This document shows positions 52,513 to 60,701 of a stretch of 64,000 nt of DNA, piece by piece. The stretch is from Parvularculaceae bacterium (lineage in GTDB: Bacteria; Pseudomonadota; Alphaproteobacteria; Caulobacterales; Parvularculaceae), in NCBI GenBank assembly GCA_028284065.1, contig JANQSJ010000010.1, positions 248,001 to 312,000 on the forward strand, given 5' to 3'. A model generated the notes under the pieces. It did no database searches, was not told the DNA's origin, and was given only the letters and a program-made list of their open reading frames with translations. Both the position numbers and the translations under genes were made by a program. Position 1 is the first letter of the stretch, and the number at the start of each line of letters is the position of its first letter.

Positions 52513-53433
52513 ATGCGGCCTCCGATCACACTAAAGCAACTGATCATGCTCAATGCGATCGTGGAAACGGGCAGTTTCCGGAAAGCGGCGGAAAGACTGG
52601 CGATTTCCCAGCCGCCCCTCAGCATTCAAATACAAAAACTAGAGCACGCCATTGGCGCTTACCTCTTCGATCGATCAGGTCGCCAGGCGACGCTGACCCC
52701 GACCGGCGAGTTGATGGCGACGCACGCGAGGAAACTCATCGACGATTTCGATGGGTCTATTCGAGCCGTCCGTTCATTCGCTTCAGGCGAAAGCGGGGTC
52801 CTGCGCATCGGGTTTACGGATGAATTTATCGGGGCGCCGATGTTTGAGCGAACCCTCCAATTCATCAGCGCTAATCCGGGCGTGCGCGCCTCGACCGAGA
52901 TTGCGCCGTCGCATTGTCTGTTGGAACGATTGCAAAGGGGGGATCTGGATCTTGTCCTGACGAATTTTCCGCTTCGTGAAAACCTCAAGCCGCTTGATGT
53001 TTTTGCCCTTCCGCCAACGAAGATCAGGCTCGCGGTCCCGATTGGCAATCCCCTATCCAGCCACGCCCAGATAAGAATTAATGAGTTGCACCAACAACCA
53101 ATGATCGTGTTTCACGATCCCTCGCAAATGGCTCTTGGGCTACGTTGCCGAGAAATGCTGTCGTCCGCCGGGGTCGAACCCAAAACCGTCCACGAAACAG
53201 ATAACACGGACATCCAGGTGGAAATGGTGCGAATGGGCGTCGGATGCTGTTTTTTGGCGCAATACGTGTTCGATGCCTCTGCGCGCGGCATCGCGGTGGT
53301 GGATATCGACCATCCGCTTGCTCGGCTCGATCATGCGATCGTGTATCAATCGGAAGGAGCGTCGCCAGCGCTAAACCATCTTGTTCGGAAACTGACGACA
53401 AACGTAGAGCCGGATTCAAGTTTAGCGAACTGA
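52513..53433 (+). CDS. LysR family transcriptional regulator
   Basis: 306 aa from ATG 52513; the frame is open upstream but only with an ATT codon. Helix-turn-helix ITLKQLIMLNAIVETGSF ... ERLAISQPPLSIQIQKLE at residues 5-50, then linker helix and the two-lobed periplasmic-binding-like effector domain (GVLRIGFTDEFIGAPMFERTL, LERLQRGDLDLVLTNFP). Divergent from the BKACE operon with a shared T-N11-A dyad, the usual sign of autoregulation and activation of the neighbouring catabolic genes in response to the substrate. Confidence 0.93.
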   Translation: MRPPITLKQLIMLNAIVETGSFRKAAERLAISQPPLSIQIQKLEHAIGAYLFDRSGRQATLTPTGELMATHARKLIDDFDGSIRAVRSFASGESGVLRIGFTDEFIGAPMFERTLQFISANPGVRASTEIAPSHCLLERLQRGDLDLVLTNFPLRENLKPLDVFALPPTKIRLAVPIGNPLSSHAQIRINELHQQPMIVFHDPSQMALGLRCREMLSSAGVEPKTVHETDNTDIQVEMVRMGVGCCFLAQYVFDASARGIAVVDIDHPLARLDHAIVYQSEGASPALNHLVRKLTTNVEPDSSLAN

Positions 53434-53590
53434 GGAGAGCGGCTCTTCCCGTGGCGACCACAAATGCGCTACGCGCTATTCCGTGTGCCGCTAATACGCA
53501 TGGCAAGCGGCTGACGGCCAAGAACACGAGAACGATCCAGAGGCCGGTCGCGACAAGAACCCCAGCGGAAGTCATAAACAATCCGGACAT
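53434..53590 (-). CDS. Possible small membrane protein downstream of DUF1772
   Basis: ATG 53590 has a strong GGAGG 8 nt upstream and follows the DUF1772 stop by 26 nt. It encodes one clear membrane helix (SAGVLVATGLWIVLVFLAVSRL) and a second, weaker one. The frame runs on to 53078, but from 53433 it would be antisense to the lysR coding region, where the sequence looks like a shadow. Either a small protein with an unusual long tail or the remains of a truncated gene; I mark only the non-overlapping part, so this is an incomplete frame. Confidence 0.35.
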
Positions 53591-53616
53591 GAGAAACCCT
53601 CCTCTATTCGCCGACG

Positions 53617-54117
53617 TCACGCCTGTCCGCTTTTGATGAGTGCGACGCCAGCGGCCATATATAGGCCAGCCGTCGCAACGCTCCCGATCGCTCGTACGTG
53701 ATTGAGCCTTGTCCACGCGCGGCCGTACATCCGCCAGTACTGTTCGGCCTCAGAAGACGTGGGGTCGAGGGCCGCCAGCTTGTTGTTCATGGGAACATTG
53801 CCGAACATAGTGATGAGAAGAACCGTCGGCACATAGACCGTCGGCGCAAGAATGATCATATGGAGAGCAGCGCCGTGGATCGTAGAGAAAGCGTAAAACG
53901 CGAATAGTATGGAAAGAAACGGTATTACCAGAATCCCTGCAACGAACTGAGTCGTGATGACTGTCCTGTTTATATGCTGCATCGAATCGATGCCGCCGGC
54001 TGGCGCAGCCCTTAGCAGGCCGGACATGACAAACTCCGAGAACGCCGAAAAAACGCCAGAGATGACGGCGCTCCATAGGGCAAGAAACAAAGAGAAATAG
54101 AGAGGCCAATTGTGCAT
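53617..54117 (-). CDS. DUF1772 (anthrone-oxygenase-like) membrane protein
   Basis: 166 aa from ATG 54117 (a GTG directly precedes it). Four membrane helices: LYFSLFLALWSAVISGVFSAF, TVITTQFVAGILVIPFLSILFAF, LHMIILAPTVYVPTVLLITMF and a C-terminal one; the loop MFGNVPMNNKLA and the following W..Y..AWTRLNHVR block define DUF1772. Members include anthrone oxygenases in fungi and many bacterial proteins without known role. Preceded on the same strand by the NmrA-like gene (134 bp), a common pairing in bacteria; an AraC regulator lies further upstream. Confidence 0.85.
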   Translation of the reverse strand: MHNWPLYFSLFLALWSAVISGVFSAFSEFVMSGLLRAAPAGGIDSMQHINRTVITTQFVAGILVIPFLSILFAFYAFSTIHGAALHMIILAPTVYVPTVLLITMFGNVPMNNKLAALDPTSSEAEQYWRMYGRAWTRLNHVRAIGSVATAGLYMAAGVALIKSGQA

Positions 54118-54251
54118 CACGAGTTAGTCGCCTTGATTGAGATGTTAGCTAAAGGACGGACGCGGATCGCCAGCGCGAACGTTGGGTGCGCCGGCGATCG
54201 ACTCGAGTGAAAGTGTTAGGCTGGAAACCGCGGCGTTCGCACCGACCCGGC

Positions 54252-55097
54252 TTATGCGACTGTCTTCCACGCGCCAGTCGCCGCGACGTCGCGGGCATAG
54301 TCGGCGAAGTCCTTAGGCGGACGGCCAAGCGCCCGCTGAACCCCGTCCGTCAAATGCGCGTTTCGGCCGTCGAGGACAGTTGAAAAGAGGTAATCGAGGA
54401 TCCAGACAACATCTTTAGGCGCGCCTGAGTTTTCCACTTCCGTAATAAACGCCTCGTGCGGCACGTCAATGAAGGCAATATCACGCCTCGTCGCACGCGA
54501 GAGATCCGCTGCAAGGTCGGCGATCGTCATGAGCCGCGGACCGGTAACTTCGTAGACCTCGCCGATGTGGCGGTCCTCGATGAACGCGGCAACGGCTACG
54601 TCCGCGATATCGTCAACGTCCACAAATGGCTCAACCTGATCCCCGGCGGGGAGCGTAATTGATCCATTCAGCACCATGTCGACAAAGGCGCCCTCGGAGA
54701 AGTTTTGATTGAACCAGCTTGCCCGAACGATTGTCCATTCAAGGCCAGCATCTTGCACGATGCGTTCGCACGCCTGGGCTTCTTCTTCGCCCCGCCCAGA
54801 CAACAGCACCAGTCGTTTGACGCCGCGACGTTTAGCTAGATCGACGAAGGACTGAATGGCGTCCGTGGCCCCGGGCATGGCGAGATCCGGCGCATAGGTA
54901 ATGTATGCCGACGTGACTCCGTCGAGGCAGGCTTCCCAGCTCTTATCATTGTTCCAATCAAAGGATGGCGTGGCGGACCGCGATCCGATCCGCACAAGGC
55001 GACCAGTCGCCTTCAGACGCTCGGCGACCCGCTTTCCGGTTTTGCCTGTTCCGCCGAGAACCAGCGTCAATTCATCTTTTTTGTTTAAGGCGTGCAT
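54252..55097 (-). CDS. NmrA-like NAD(P)-binding protein (atypical SDR)
   Basis: 281 aa, ATG 55097 behind GGAG. Nucleotide motif LVLGGTGKTGKRVAERL near the N-terminus; no YxxxK. VKRLVLLSGRGEEEA and WTIVRASWFNQNFSEG are the typical NmrA/ergot-alkaloid-SDR blocks, followed by PFVDVDDIADVAVAAF. Such proteins reduce quinones, sense NADP(H) or catalyse oxidoreductions on aromatic substrates. Precedes DUF1772; both may belong to a quinone/aromatic detoxification unit regulated by the upstream AraC gene. Substrate unknown. Confidence 0.9.
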   Translation of the reverse strand: MHALNKKDELTLVLGGTGKTGKRVAERLKATGRLVRIGSRSATPSFDWNNDKSWEACLDGVTSAYITYAPDLAMPGATDAIQSFVDLAKRRGVKRLVLLSGRGEEEAQACERIVQDAGLEWTIVRASWFNQNFSEGAFVDMVLNGSITLPAGDQVEPFVDVDDIADVAVAAFIEDRHIGEVYEVTGPRLMTIADLAADLSRATRRDIAFIDVPHEAFITEVENSGAPKDVVWILDYLFSTVLDGRNAHLTDGVQRALGRPPKDFADYARDVAATGAWKTVA

Positions 55098-55282
55098 TGG
55101 CTTGCTCCGAGAATGGTTGTTGCAAGCCGATCACTAGCGGGACAAGGCTCCGCCTTATTGCCCAAAGGCGACAGTGTTTGTGCCGATCGCGCCAAGGCGG
55201 TCAATCGGTCAGAAGCCGCCAACATACTTGCCGGGCGGGATTGAGCGCCATAGCAAAACTCAGGAAGCTGAACGAAGGGCGC

Positions 55283-56287
55283 TTACTTCGATGCGGCAAG
55301 TCGATAAGAGCGAGGCGTTTGCCCGGCCCATCGCTTAAACGCCCGTGTAAACCCGCTCTGTTCAGCGAATCCGGTCAGAAAAGCGATCTCAGCGAGGCTG
55401 TAGCCGGTTTCACGCAATAGTCGTTCGGCGAGCTCTCGTCTGGCGAGATCAACGAGATGCTGGAACGAATGGCCATCGTCTGAAAGACGGCGCTGGAGCG
55501 TCCTTGCGCTCATCCCAAGATCGGCCGCGATAGCTGAGAGCGTGGGTACGCCTTCACTCAGCATTTGGGATACGGCGATCTGAACGCGTCGATCTAGCTT
55601 TGATCCATCGTCGACCGCCGCCAGTTCCTTTTCAAGATGGCGGTCGAAGAACTTCGCAATCGTCGCATCGCCGAGCTTGTTCGGCGCATCGATACTTGCG
55701 TCGCTGATGAGAAGCGCGTCGCGCCCGGACTCGAAGTGGACGGGACAGCCGAAGTGCGCTTCGTAAACGGACGTATCGCCTCTCGGCGCGTGCCGAAAGC
55801 AAACGGCGAGCGGCGCGAAGTCCGCCGAGCTGACTTCCTTGCTGATCGTATTGACCGCCGCCATGCTCGCCTCGTTCGAGAGCAACATTCCGGGTCGTCC
55901 ATCGCCCGCCTTTTTCAAGCTGAAATAGAGGCCGTCATCGGTTTCTTCGAGCGAATAAGTCTCCGCGCTTCCGAGCACATGGCCATAACGCTCTGACCGT
56001 ATGTACGAGCCGCGCAAGTTCGGCGCCGATTTCCAAGCAAGGCCAAATGCGCCGTACTCGTCGCTGCGCATCGCCGCGCCTATGCGTAACGGGAGCGTTA
56101 GGCCGTCCGGATCGCGATCGGCGAGCGCCGCAAAGAAGTCGTAGTAAGCCAGTACGGGAACCATTTTGGCCGGATTGATAGGACCATCCGGCCCCAACCC
56201 CAGCGCCGCGACGAGATCGCGCGTCTCGACGCCAGAGCTCGCCTGGCTGATCACCTTGTAGACATAGAGTGAGGTGATTTCTCCCAT
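55283..56287 (-). CDS. AraC family regulator with N-terminal OruR-type ligand domain
   Basis: 334 aa. The N-terminal ~200 residues match the ligand-binding domain found in OruR/ArgR-like AraC proteins (GLTLPLRIGAAMRSDEYGAFGLAWKSAPNLR). The C-terminal double HTH reads VPTLSAIAADLGMSARTLQRRL and YSLAEIAFLTGFAEQSGFTRAFKRWAGQTPRSYR, the strongest AraC signature. No consensus ribosome site before ATG 56287. Co-directional with NmrA/DUF1772 (185 bp gap), which it likely activates. Confidence 0.93.
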   Translation of the reverse strand: MGEITSLYVYKVISQASSGVETRDLVAALGLGPDGPINPAKMVPVLAYYDFFAALADRDPDGLTLPLRIGAAMRSDEYGAFGLAWKSAPNLRGSYIRSERYGHVLGSAETYSLEETDDGLYFSLKKAGDGRPGMLLSNEASMAAVNTISKEVSSADFAPLAVCFRHAPRGDTSVYEAHFGCPVHFESGRDALLISDASIDAPNKLGDATIAKFFDRHLEKELAAVDDGSKLDRRVQIAVSQMLSEGVPTLSAIAADLGMSARTLQRRLSDDGHSFQHLVDLARRELAERLLRETGYSLAEIAFLTGFAEQSGFTRAFKRWAGQTPRSYRLAASK

Positions 56288-56586
56288 CTAGCGACAATAG
56301 CCTTGATCCGATCGAAATCGAACAAGGCTGAAACAGGCTATTGGGATCTCAAGTCTGGAAGCGAAGTTACGCCCGGAGCGAGTCGGTGCAAGAACGAAAG
56401 GAAGCGCCACATGGCGCATTTAACTTCGCAAAAGCCGGCGGCTTAGGCGTTAGCCACCAAACGTGACGCGGCGTGCAAGCTATTGCGGCGAAAGACCGAC
56501 GCAACTCTGGCGGACATAACCAAGGAGACCGGGCGGCGACCGCACACCGCCCGTGGATGTCTCTCTGGTAAGGGCCGCATTGCCCA
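56288..56586. other. Intergenic, nothing recognised
   Basis: 299 bp upstream of the AraC gene and downstream of the exported SDR gene. No hairpin, repeat or gene is apparent. Confidence 0.5.
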
Positions 56587-57723
56587 TCAGTCGCTCGCCG
56601 CCCTCAAGGGCATCGCCGAGACTGCGTTTTCAGCAATATACTGGTCTTCGATCCCCTCGTTCCCGCCGGCGATGGCAAGACGCCGCCGGCGCGATGCTGC
56701 GACAACGTTCTGGAGCGGATCGGCCATTTCCAGGAGTTGCACGAATGCGTCGGCGACCAGCGAGGCAGGTAGTGCGTTCGCCAGCAGCGCGCGGATACCG
56801 ATAAGCGCCTCGCTGAAGACGGGATCGGAGTCGGAGAGGCCCTGCGCGTTCACTGGCTGCGTAAAGATGGGGTTTAACCCGTCTGCAAGTCCCGTGTTGA
56901 CGAAATACGGATTAACCGTAGACACTTTAATGGGCGATCCCGCGCCGCGAAGCGTCGTATCAAGATGGTTTGCATAGATGCGCAACGCCGTCTTAGCGGA
57001 AAAATAGACGTCCGCGCCGCTATTGCCAAAAACGGTCGAGCCGTTCTGGTAGGACGTGACGGAGACCGTGAAGACGATGCGCGAATAGTCCGCCTGGGCC
57101 ATCAGAGGCAATAGCGCCGTCGTCAGCATCACCTGGCCGGTATAGACCGTTCGCACGCCGAGATCGCGATTCGCGAGATAGTCGGTGACGAAGTCCGTCG
57201 GCGGCTGCGGGATAATCTGCCCAAGAACGAATCGGGCGCCGTTGTTGATGAGAATATCAATCTGCCCGCGCTGCTGAAAGGCCGGGGTCGACGCCAGAGT
57301 TGGTCCGAACGCGGCTACTGAGGCCGGATCGGCGACATCGAGCGGCAGCAAGGGAAATGCAGGCGGATTGGGCACGCCCGCCGGATCGCGCGAGGTGCCG
57401 ATGACACGGGCGCCTTTTGCGATCAATGCTTCTGCGGTCGCCCGGCCGATGCCTCTCGACGCGCCGGTGACAACTGCAAGCTTGCCGACGAGATCGACGT
57501 CAGCGAAATGCCGACGGCGCGGAAAGTAGATAGGCCGGACATCGACGCCGCGGCGTTTGCGGCCCTTTGCCTGCGCCGGAGCGCCGCCCCCTGTCAGCGC
57601 CGCAGTCGCGCCCGCCGCTGCGGCGCCAACGATGTATCGGCGCGTCGGGCGTCCGGTTTGGTCCGCATTTCGCTTAGATGCGTTTTCTTTCTGATTTGGT
57701 GCGCTCTTCTTCCCGTCTGACAT
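56587..57723 (-). CDS. Exported (Tat-type leader) short-chain dehydrogenase
   Basis: 378 aa. The first ~55 residues are a Lys/Arg-rich leader with RPTRRYIVGAAAAGATAAL and an APAQA cleavage-like end: a twin-arginine signal, so the enzyme folds with its cofactor and is exported. The SDR core has VVTGASRGIGRATAEAL, INNGARFVLGQ (NNxG variant of NNAG) and the catalytic VYFSAKTALRIYANHL (YxxxK). The C-terminal part (LLEMADPLQNVVAASRR) is longer than usual. Periplasmic SDRs are uncommon because NAD(P) must be carried tightly bound. Divergent from a BTAD/TPR regulator at 58030, which may control it. Confidence 0.85.
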   Translation of the reverse strand: MSDGKKSAPNQKENASKRNADQTGRPTRRYIVGAAAAGATAALTGGGAPAQAKGRKRRGVDVRPIYFPRRRHFADVDLVGKLAVVTGASRGIGRATAEALIAKGARVIGTSRDPAGVPNPPAFPLLPLDVADPASVAAFGPTLASTPAFQQRGQIDILINNGARFVLGQIIPQPPTDFVTDYLANRDLGVRTVYTGQVMLTTALLPLMAQADYSRIVFTVSVTSYQNGSTVFGNSGADVYFSAKTALRIYANHLDTTLRGAGSPIKVSTVNPYFVNTGLADGLNPIFTQPVNAQGLSDSDPVFSEALIGIRALLANALPASLVADAFVQLLEMADPLQNVVAASRRRRLAIAGGNEGIEDQYIAENAVSAMPLRAASD

Positions 57724-58029
57724 TCTCGTGACCCCATTTCAACGCCGATTGCGACGTCGGATTCAAACATCCCGCGCCCCGCAGCCGAGGAGCGCGCCGG
57801 CGATGCACCGGTCCGCGCTAGTCATTCCTGTACGAACTTTCTATGACTCTTGGGTATGTTGCGCGAGGCTTTCTCTTCGGGGCAATCGCTCTATCGTCAT
57901 TTCAACGTCAATTCGACATCTCTATTTCGTCGCGGCAATGCCTGAGATCCCTATTGCGCAGGTTTCCAGAACGCGAGATCCGTCCTAAAATCGACGCCTT
58001 AAAGGCCGCGATGGATCAACGGTAATCGT
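57724..58029. other. Divergent promoter region of SDR and BTAD regulator
   Basis: 306 bp between two divergent starts. Presumably carries both promoters; I cannot assign -35/-10 boxes with confidence and see no clean dyad. Confidence 0.45.
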
Positions 58030-60135
58030 ATGCCTGATGGAACGGAAACTCAGCCGAACCCGCCCTTCTCGGTGCGCGCCCGATTATTCGGCCGATTTGC
58101 GTGCCTTGCGTCGTCAGGCGAGGAAATTGACATCCCTAGCCAGCGCGCCCGCGCCATTCTGGGCATGCTGTGCATTGCGCCTGGTGCGCGGATCGACAGG
58201 GATCTCGCATGTTCTCTCCTTTGGCCGGGTCGATTTGAAGCGCAGGCCCGCGCCAGCCTTCGGCAATGCCTTTTCGAACTGAAGAAGCAGCTCTCGACCG
58301 TGGGCGCCGTTCTGTTGGAGACGACGCGCTCGCAAATCCGCCTGTCCACCAACGGCGTCAGCTCCGACCTTTCCGATCTTGAACGCAGCCTCGAGGAGGG
58401 GGCATACCGCGCAGCGGCGCAGCGCCTCGCAGCGATCGGAGCCAGGACGCTGCTGGAAGACATCTCTTTCGGCGATGCGTTTGACGAATGGCTGCGTGAT
58501 CGACGAACGGAAATCGAGCGAGAGCTCGACGCCGACCTCCATTCGGCGTTGGCCGCGCTTGAGGCAAACGGCGACATGGACGTCCACGCGGAGCTCCTAG
58601 CGGCTTGGCGCACAAGAAACCCGTTCGCAGGCGTCAAGGCGACAGACCGTGACGGCGACAGGATCAAGTTGGCTGTCCTTCCCTTCAGGTCGCTTGGCGC
58701 CTCGCCTCCCCGCGATCACCTCGCCGACGGCTTCGTCGAAACCTTGATGACCCGCATTGCGCGGATCCCGGAACTATTGGTCGCTGGGCGGCGCTCTTCA
58801 TTGCGTTTTGCGGACGCTGACCGCGCAATCCCCGAAATCGCCAGAGAGCTCCGCGTCAACCATGTCATTGACGGATCGGTGCAACGCCAGGGCGGCGCCG
58901 TTTGCGTCAGCGTGCGCCTGATCGACGGGCAGACAGGATTCGAAACCTGGGCGGACCAATTGAAAGGCTCAGTCGACGACGCCTTCGAGCTGCAGGAAGA
59001 CCTCGCCGAAACCGTCGTCCGCGCCCTCGGCGCGCGGCTCGGCGTCGCCATAAGCCCGCAGACGCGCCCTCGTCCGACAGCCAAAAAGACGGCCTACGAC
59101 CTCTATCTGCAAGGTCGCGCCCTGACGACCCGCGGCGTCGGGGAACAAGTGTCTGAAAACGCCGTCCGCCTATTGGAAAGCGCGCTAAGGATCAGTCCTG
59201 ACTTCGCCGAAGCATGGACAGCGCTCGCTGAGGCGCATATTGCGGAAATCGTCTATACGCCTTGCGAAGACCGTCCAGGCCAAACGGCGCGCATGGCCGA
59301 GTGCGCACAGAACGCGATCGCGATAGATCCGTCGCTCGGGCATGCGCGGGCGTTGCTCGGCATTTATGAATGGACCCGGAACAACGTCGTCGCCGCGCTC
59401 GATCATTCGTTTGACGCCTATCGGCTGGAGCCGAACAACCCCGACGTCACAGGGCGTCTCGGCTCTTGCCTCCAGTATTGCGGCTATACGGCGAGAGCGC
59501 TGCCCTATCTGGAGGCCGCCGCGGAACAGGATCCCGTGCACGCCCGTAACCACTCGATGCTGTCAATGGCTTATCTCAACGTCGGCGACCTTGACGCTTC
59601 AATCAGTACAGCCGAACGGATGGTCGATCTCGGCTTTCCCCCCTTGTGGTGCGCGTTTGCGCGGTCGGTAGCAGGCGATCGGGCGGCGGCGATCGAACAA
59701 TATTCGAAGGCCGGCCCCTCATTAAGGACGGTTATCCGACCGCCGCCCGGTCAGGAATTGTCGGACCAGGCGCTCGACGCCTATCTCATGTTGGCCGCAA
59801 AAGGCGTTTGCAGCGGCGTGGAAGAGGATCGCCTGACATATTGTCGGCTACTTGATCATCTTTATACAACTTACTTTGACCCATACGATCTCAGCATCGT
59901 GCAGCCGGCCATCTGGATGGGGTATGAGGAGATGGCGTTCAAGACGCTTGGCGGACGCATCACTCCCTCAAACGTCGTCGCGCTGATGTCCCTGTGGGCG
60001 GACGTCGAGCCGATTTCGCGCATTCGCAAGCACGACGGATTCATGGCGTTTGCGGAAAAGATCGGGCTTGTCGCAGTCTGGAATAAATATGGCTGGCCCG
60101 ACGTGTTGCGCCGGTCGGCGCCGGCCGCGCGCTGA
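58030..60135 (+). CDS. BTAD-type transcriptional regulator with TolB-like and TPR domains
   Basis: 701 aa. N-terminal winged helix of the SARP kind (RARLFGRFACLASSGEEIDIPSQRARAILGMLC in outline; ...RASLRQCLFELKKQL), then a BTAD helical domain (GDAFDEWLRDRRTEIERELDADLHSALAAL). A TolB-like fold follows (LAVLPFRSLGASPPRDHLADGF ... LRVNHVIDGSVQRQ) and about ten TPR-like helices (SPDFAEAWTALAEAHIAE, DPVHARNHSMLSMAYLNVGDL). No membrane helix, unlike the regulator at 21025, so it is cytosolic. Probable activator of the divergent exported SDR. Confidence 0.9.
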   Translation: MPDGTETQPNPPFSVRARLFGRFACLASSGEEIDIPSQRARAILGMLCIAPGARIDRDLACSLLWPGRFEAQARASLRQCLFELKKQLSTVGAVLLETTRSQIRLSTNGVSSDLSDLERSLEEGAYRAAAQRLAAIGARTLLEDISFGDAFDEWLRDRRTEIERELDADLHSALAALEANGDMDVHAELLAAWRTRNPFAGVKATDRDGDRIKLAVLPFRSLGASPPRDHLADGFVETLMTRIARIPELLVAGRRSSLRFADADRAIPEIARELRVNHVIDGSVQRQGGAVCVSVRLIDGQTGFETWADQLKGSVDDAFELQEDLAETVVRALGARLGVAISPQTRPRPTAKKTAYDLYLQGRALTTRGVGEQVSENAVRLLESALRISPDFAEAWTALAEAHIAEIVYTPCEDRPGQTARMAECAQNAIAIDPSLGHARALLGIYEWTRNNVVAALDHSFDAYRLEPNNPDVTGRLGSCLQYCGYTARALPYLEAAAEQDPVHARNHSMLSMAYLNVGDLDASISTAERMVDLGFPPLWCAFARSVAGDRAAAIEQYSKAGPSLRTVIRPPPGQELSDQALDAYLMLAAKGVCSGVEEDRLTYCRLLDHLYTTYFDPYDLSIVQPAIWMGYEEMAFKTLGGRITPSNVVALMSLWADVEPISRIRKHDGFMAFAEKIGLVAVWNKYGWPDVLRRSAPAAR

Positions 60136-60701
60136 AGATACGCCCATCGCACTTCTTTTTTGAACCTGCGACTCCGCCACTTAACGTGACGTCGCCTAAT
60201 GGGCCCGGGTCAGACTCTACAGCTAGTGGAGGCCAGATCAACCGAGGCGGGCGCTTCTGGAACTGGCCGCTGGCAGCCATAAGGTCGTATGCGCACAGAT
60301 GGTGTTGCAGTGGGTCCGCCATTGCTCGATCAGTACCCTGGCCTTCTGCAGATCTTCGAAGAACTTTGGGTTTCGCAGCTCACCACGCAGTCGGCTGTTG
60401 AAGCTCTCGTTATGGCGGTTCGGCCCAATCCGTCTCTAACCCCACAGACCGCCCGGCTCTTTGAAGAGCGTCTTCGCACCGATCCTGCCGACCCTGTACC
60501 GGACGGCCTGTGCGGCAAACTCGCGTCCATTGTCGGAGCAGCCGTCGGGCGCAAAGCCAAATCCGTCCACGCTGAATAGTCGTCAGATCGAGCATTCTTA
60601 CCCATTTTCAGATGTCGCCTTTTCGCGATCCGGAAGCCGGAAAAGCGAAGCGCGACATGATACCGACTGGAAACCTAGTCTGAGCCGGTTATGCCGGTTC
60701 G
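60136..60701. other. Intergenic with IS3 transposase relic
   Basis: The stretch between the BTAD regulator and the photolyase contains a decayed transposase on the minus strand (60190-60590). The last 100 bp precede the photolyase start and show no evident promoter. Confidence 0.6.
60190..60590 (-). pseudogene. IS3-family transposase relic (orfB C-terminal half)
   Basis: On the minus strand CSDNGREFAAQAVRY, then IGAKTLFKEPGGLWG, a TAG stop, then HNESFNSRLRGELRN and EDLQKARVLIEQWRTHCNT. These are the second Asp (DNG) and the Glu (ESFN) of the IS3-type DDE integrase core in the right order and distance, closing with the ...W..xYN-like block. The reading frame is broken by the stop and shifts near 60290 (GQFQKRPP segment). 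The 5' half is absent. No intact inverted repeats found. Confidence 0.78.

Noticed and set aside
53078..53433. C-terminal continuation of the small membrane frame antisense to lysR
   Set aside because: Lies fully opposite a solid lysR gene and reads as shadow sequence.
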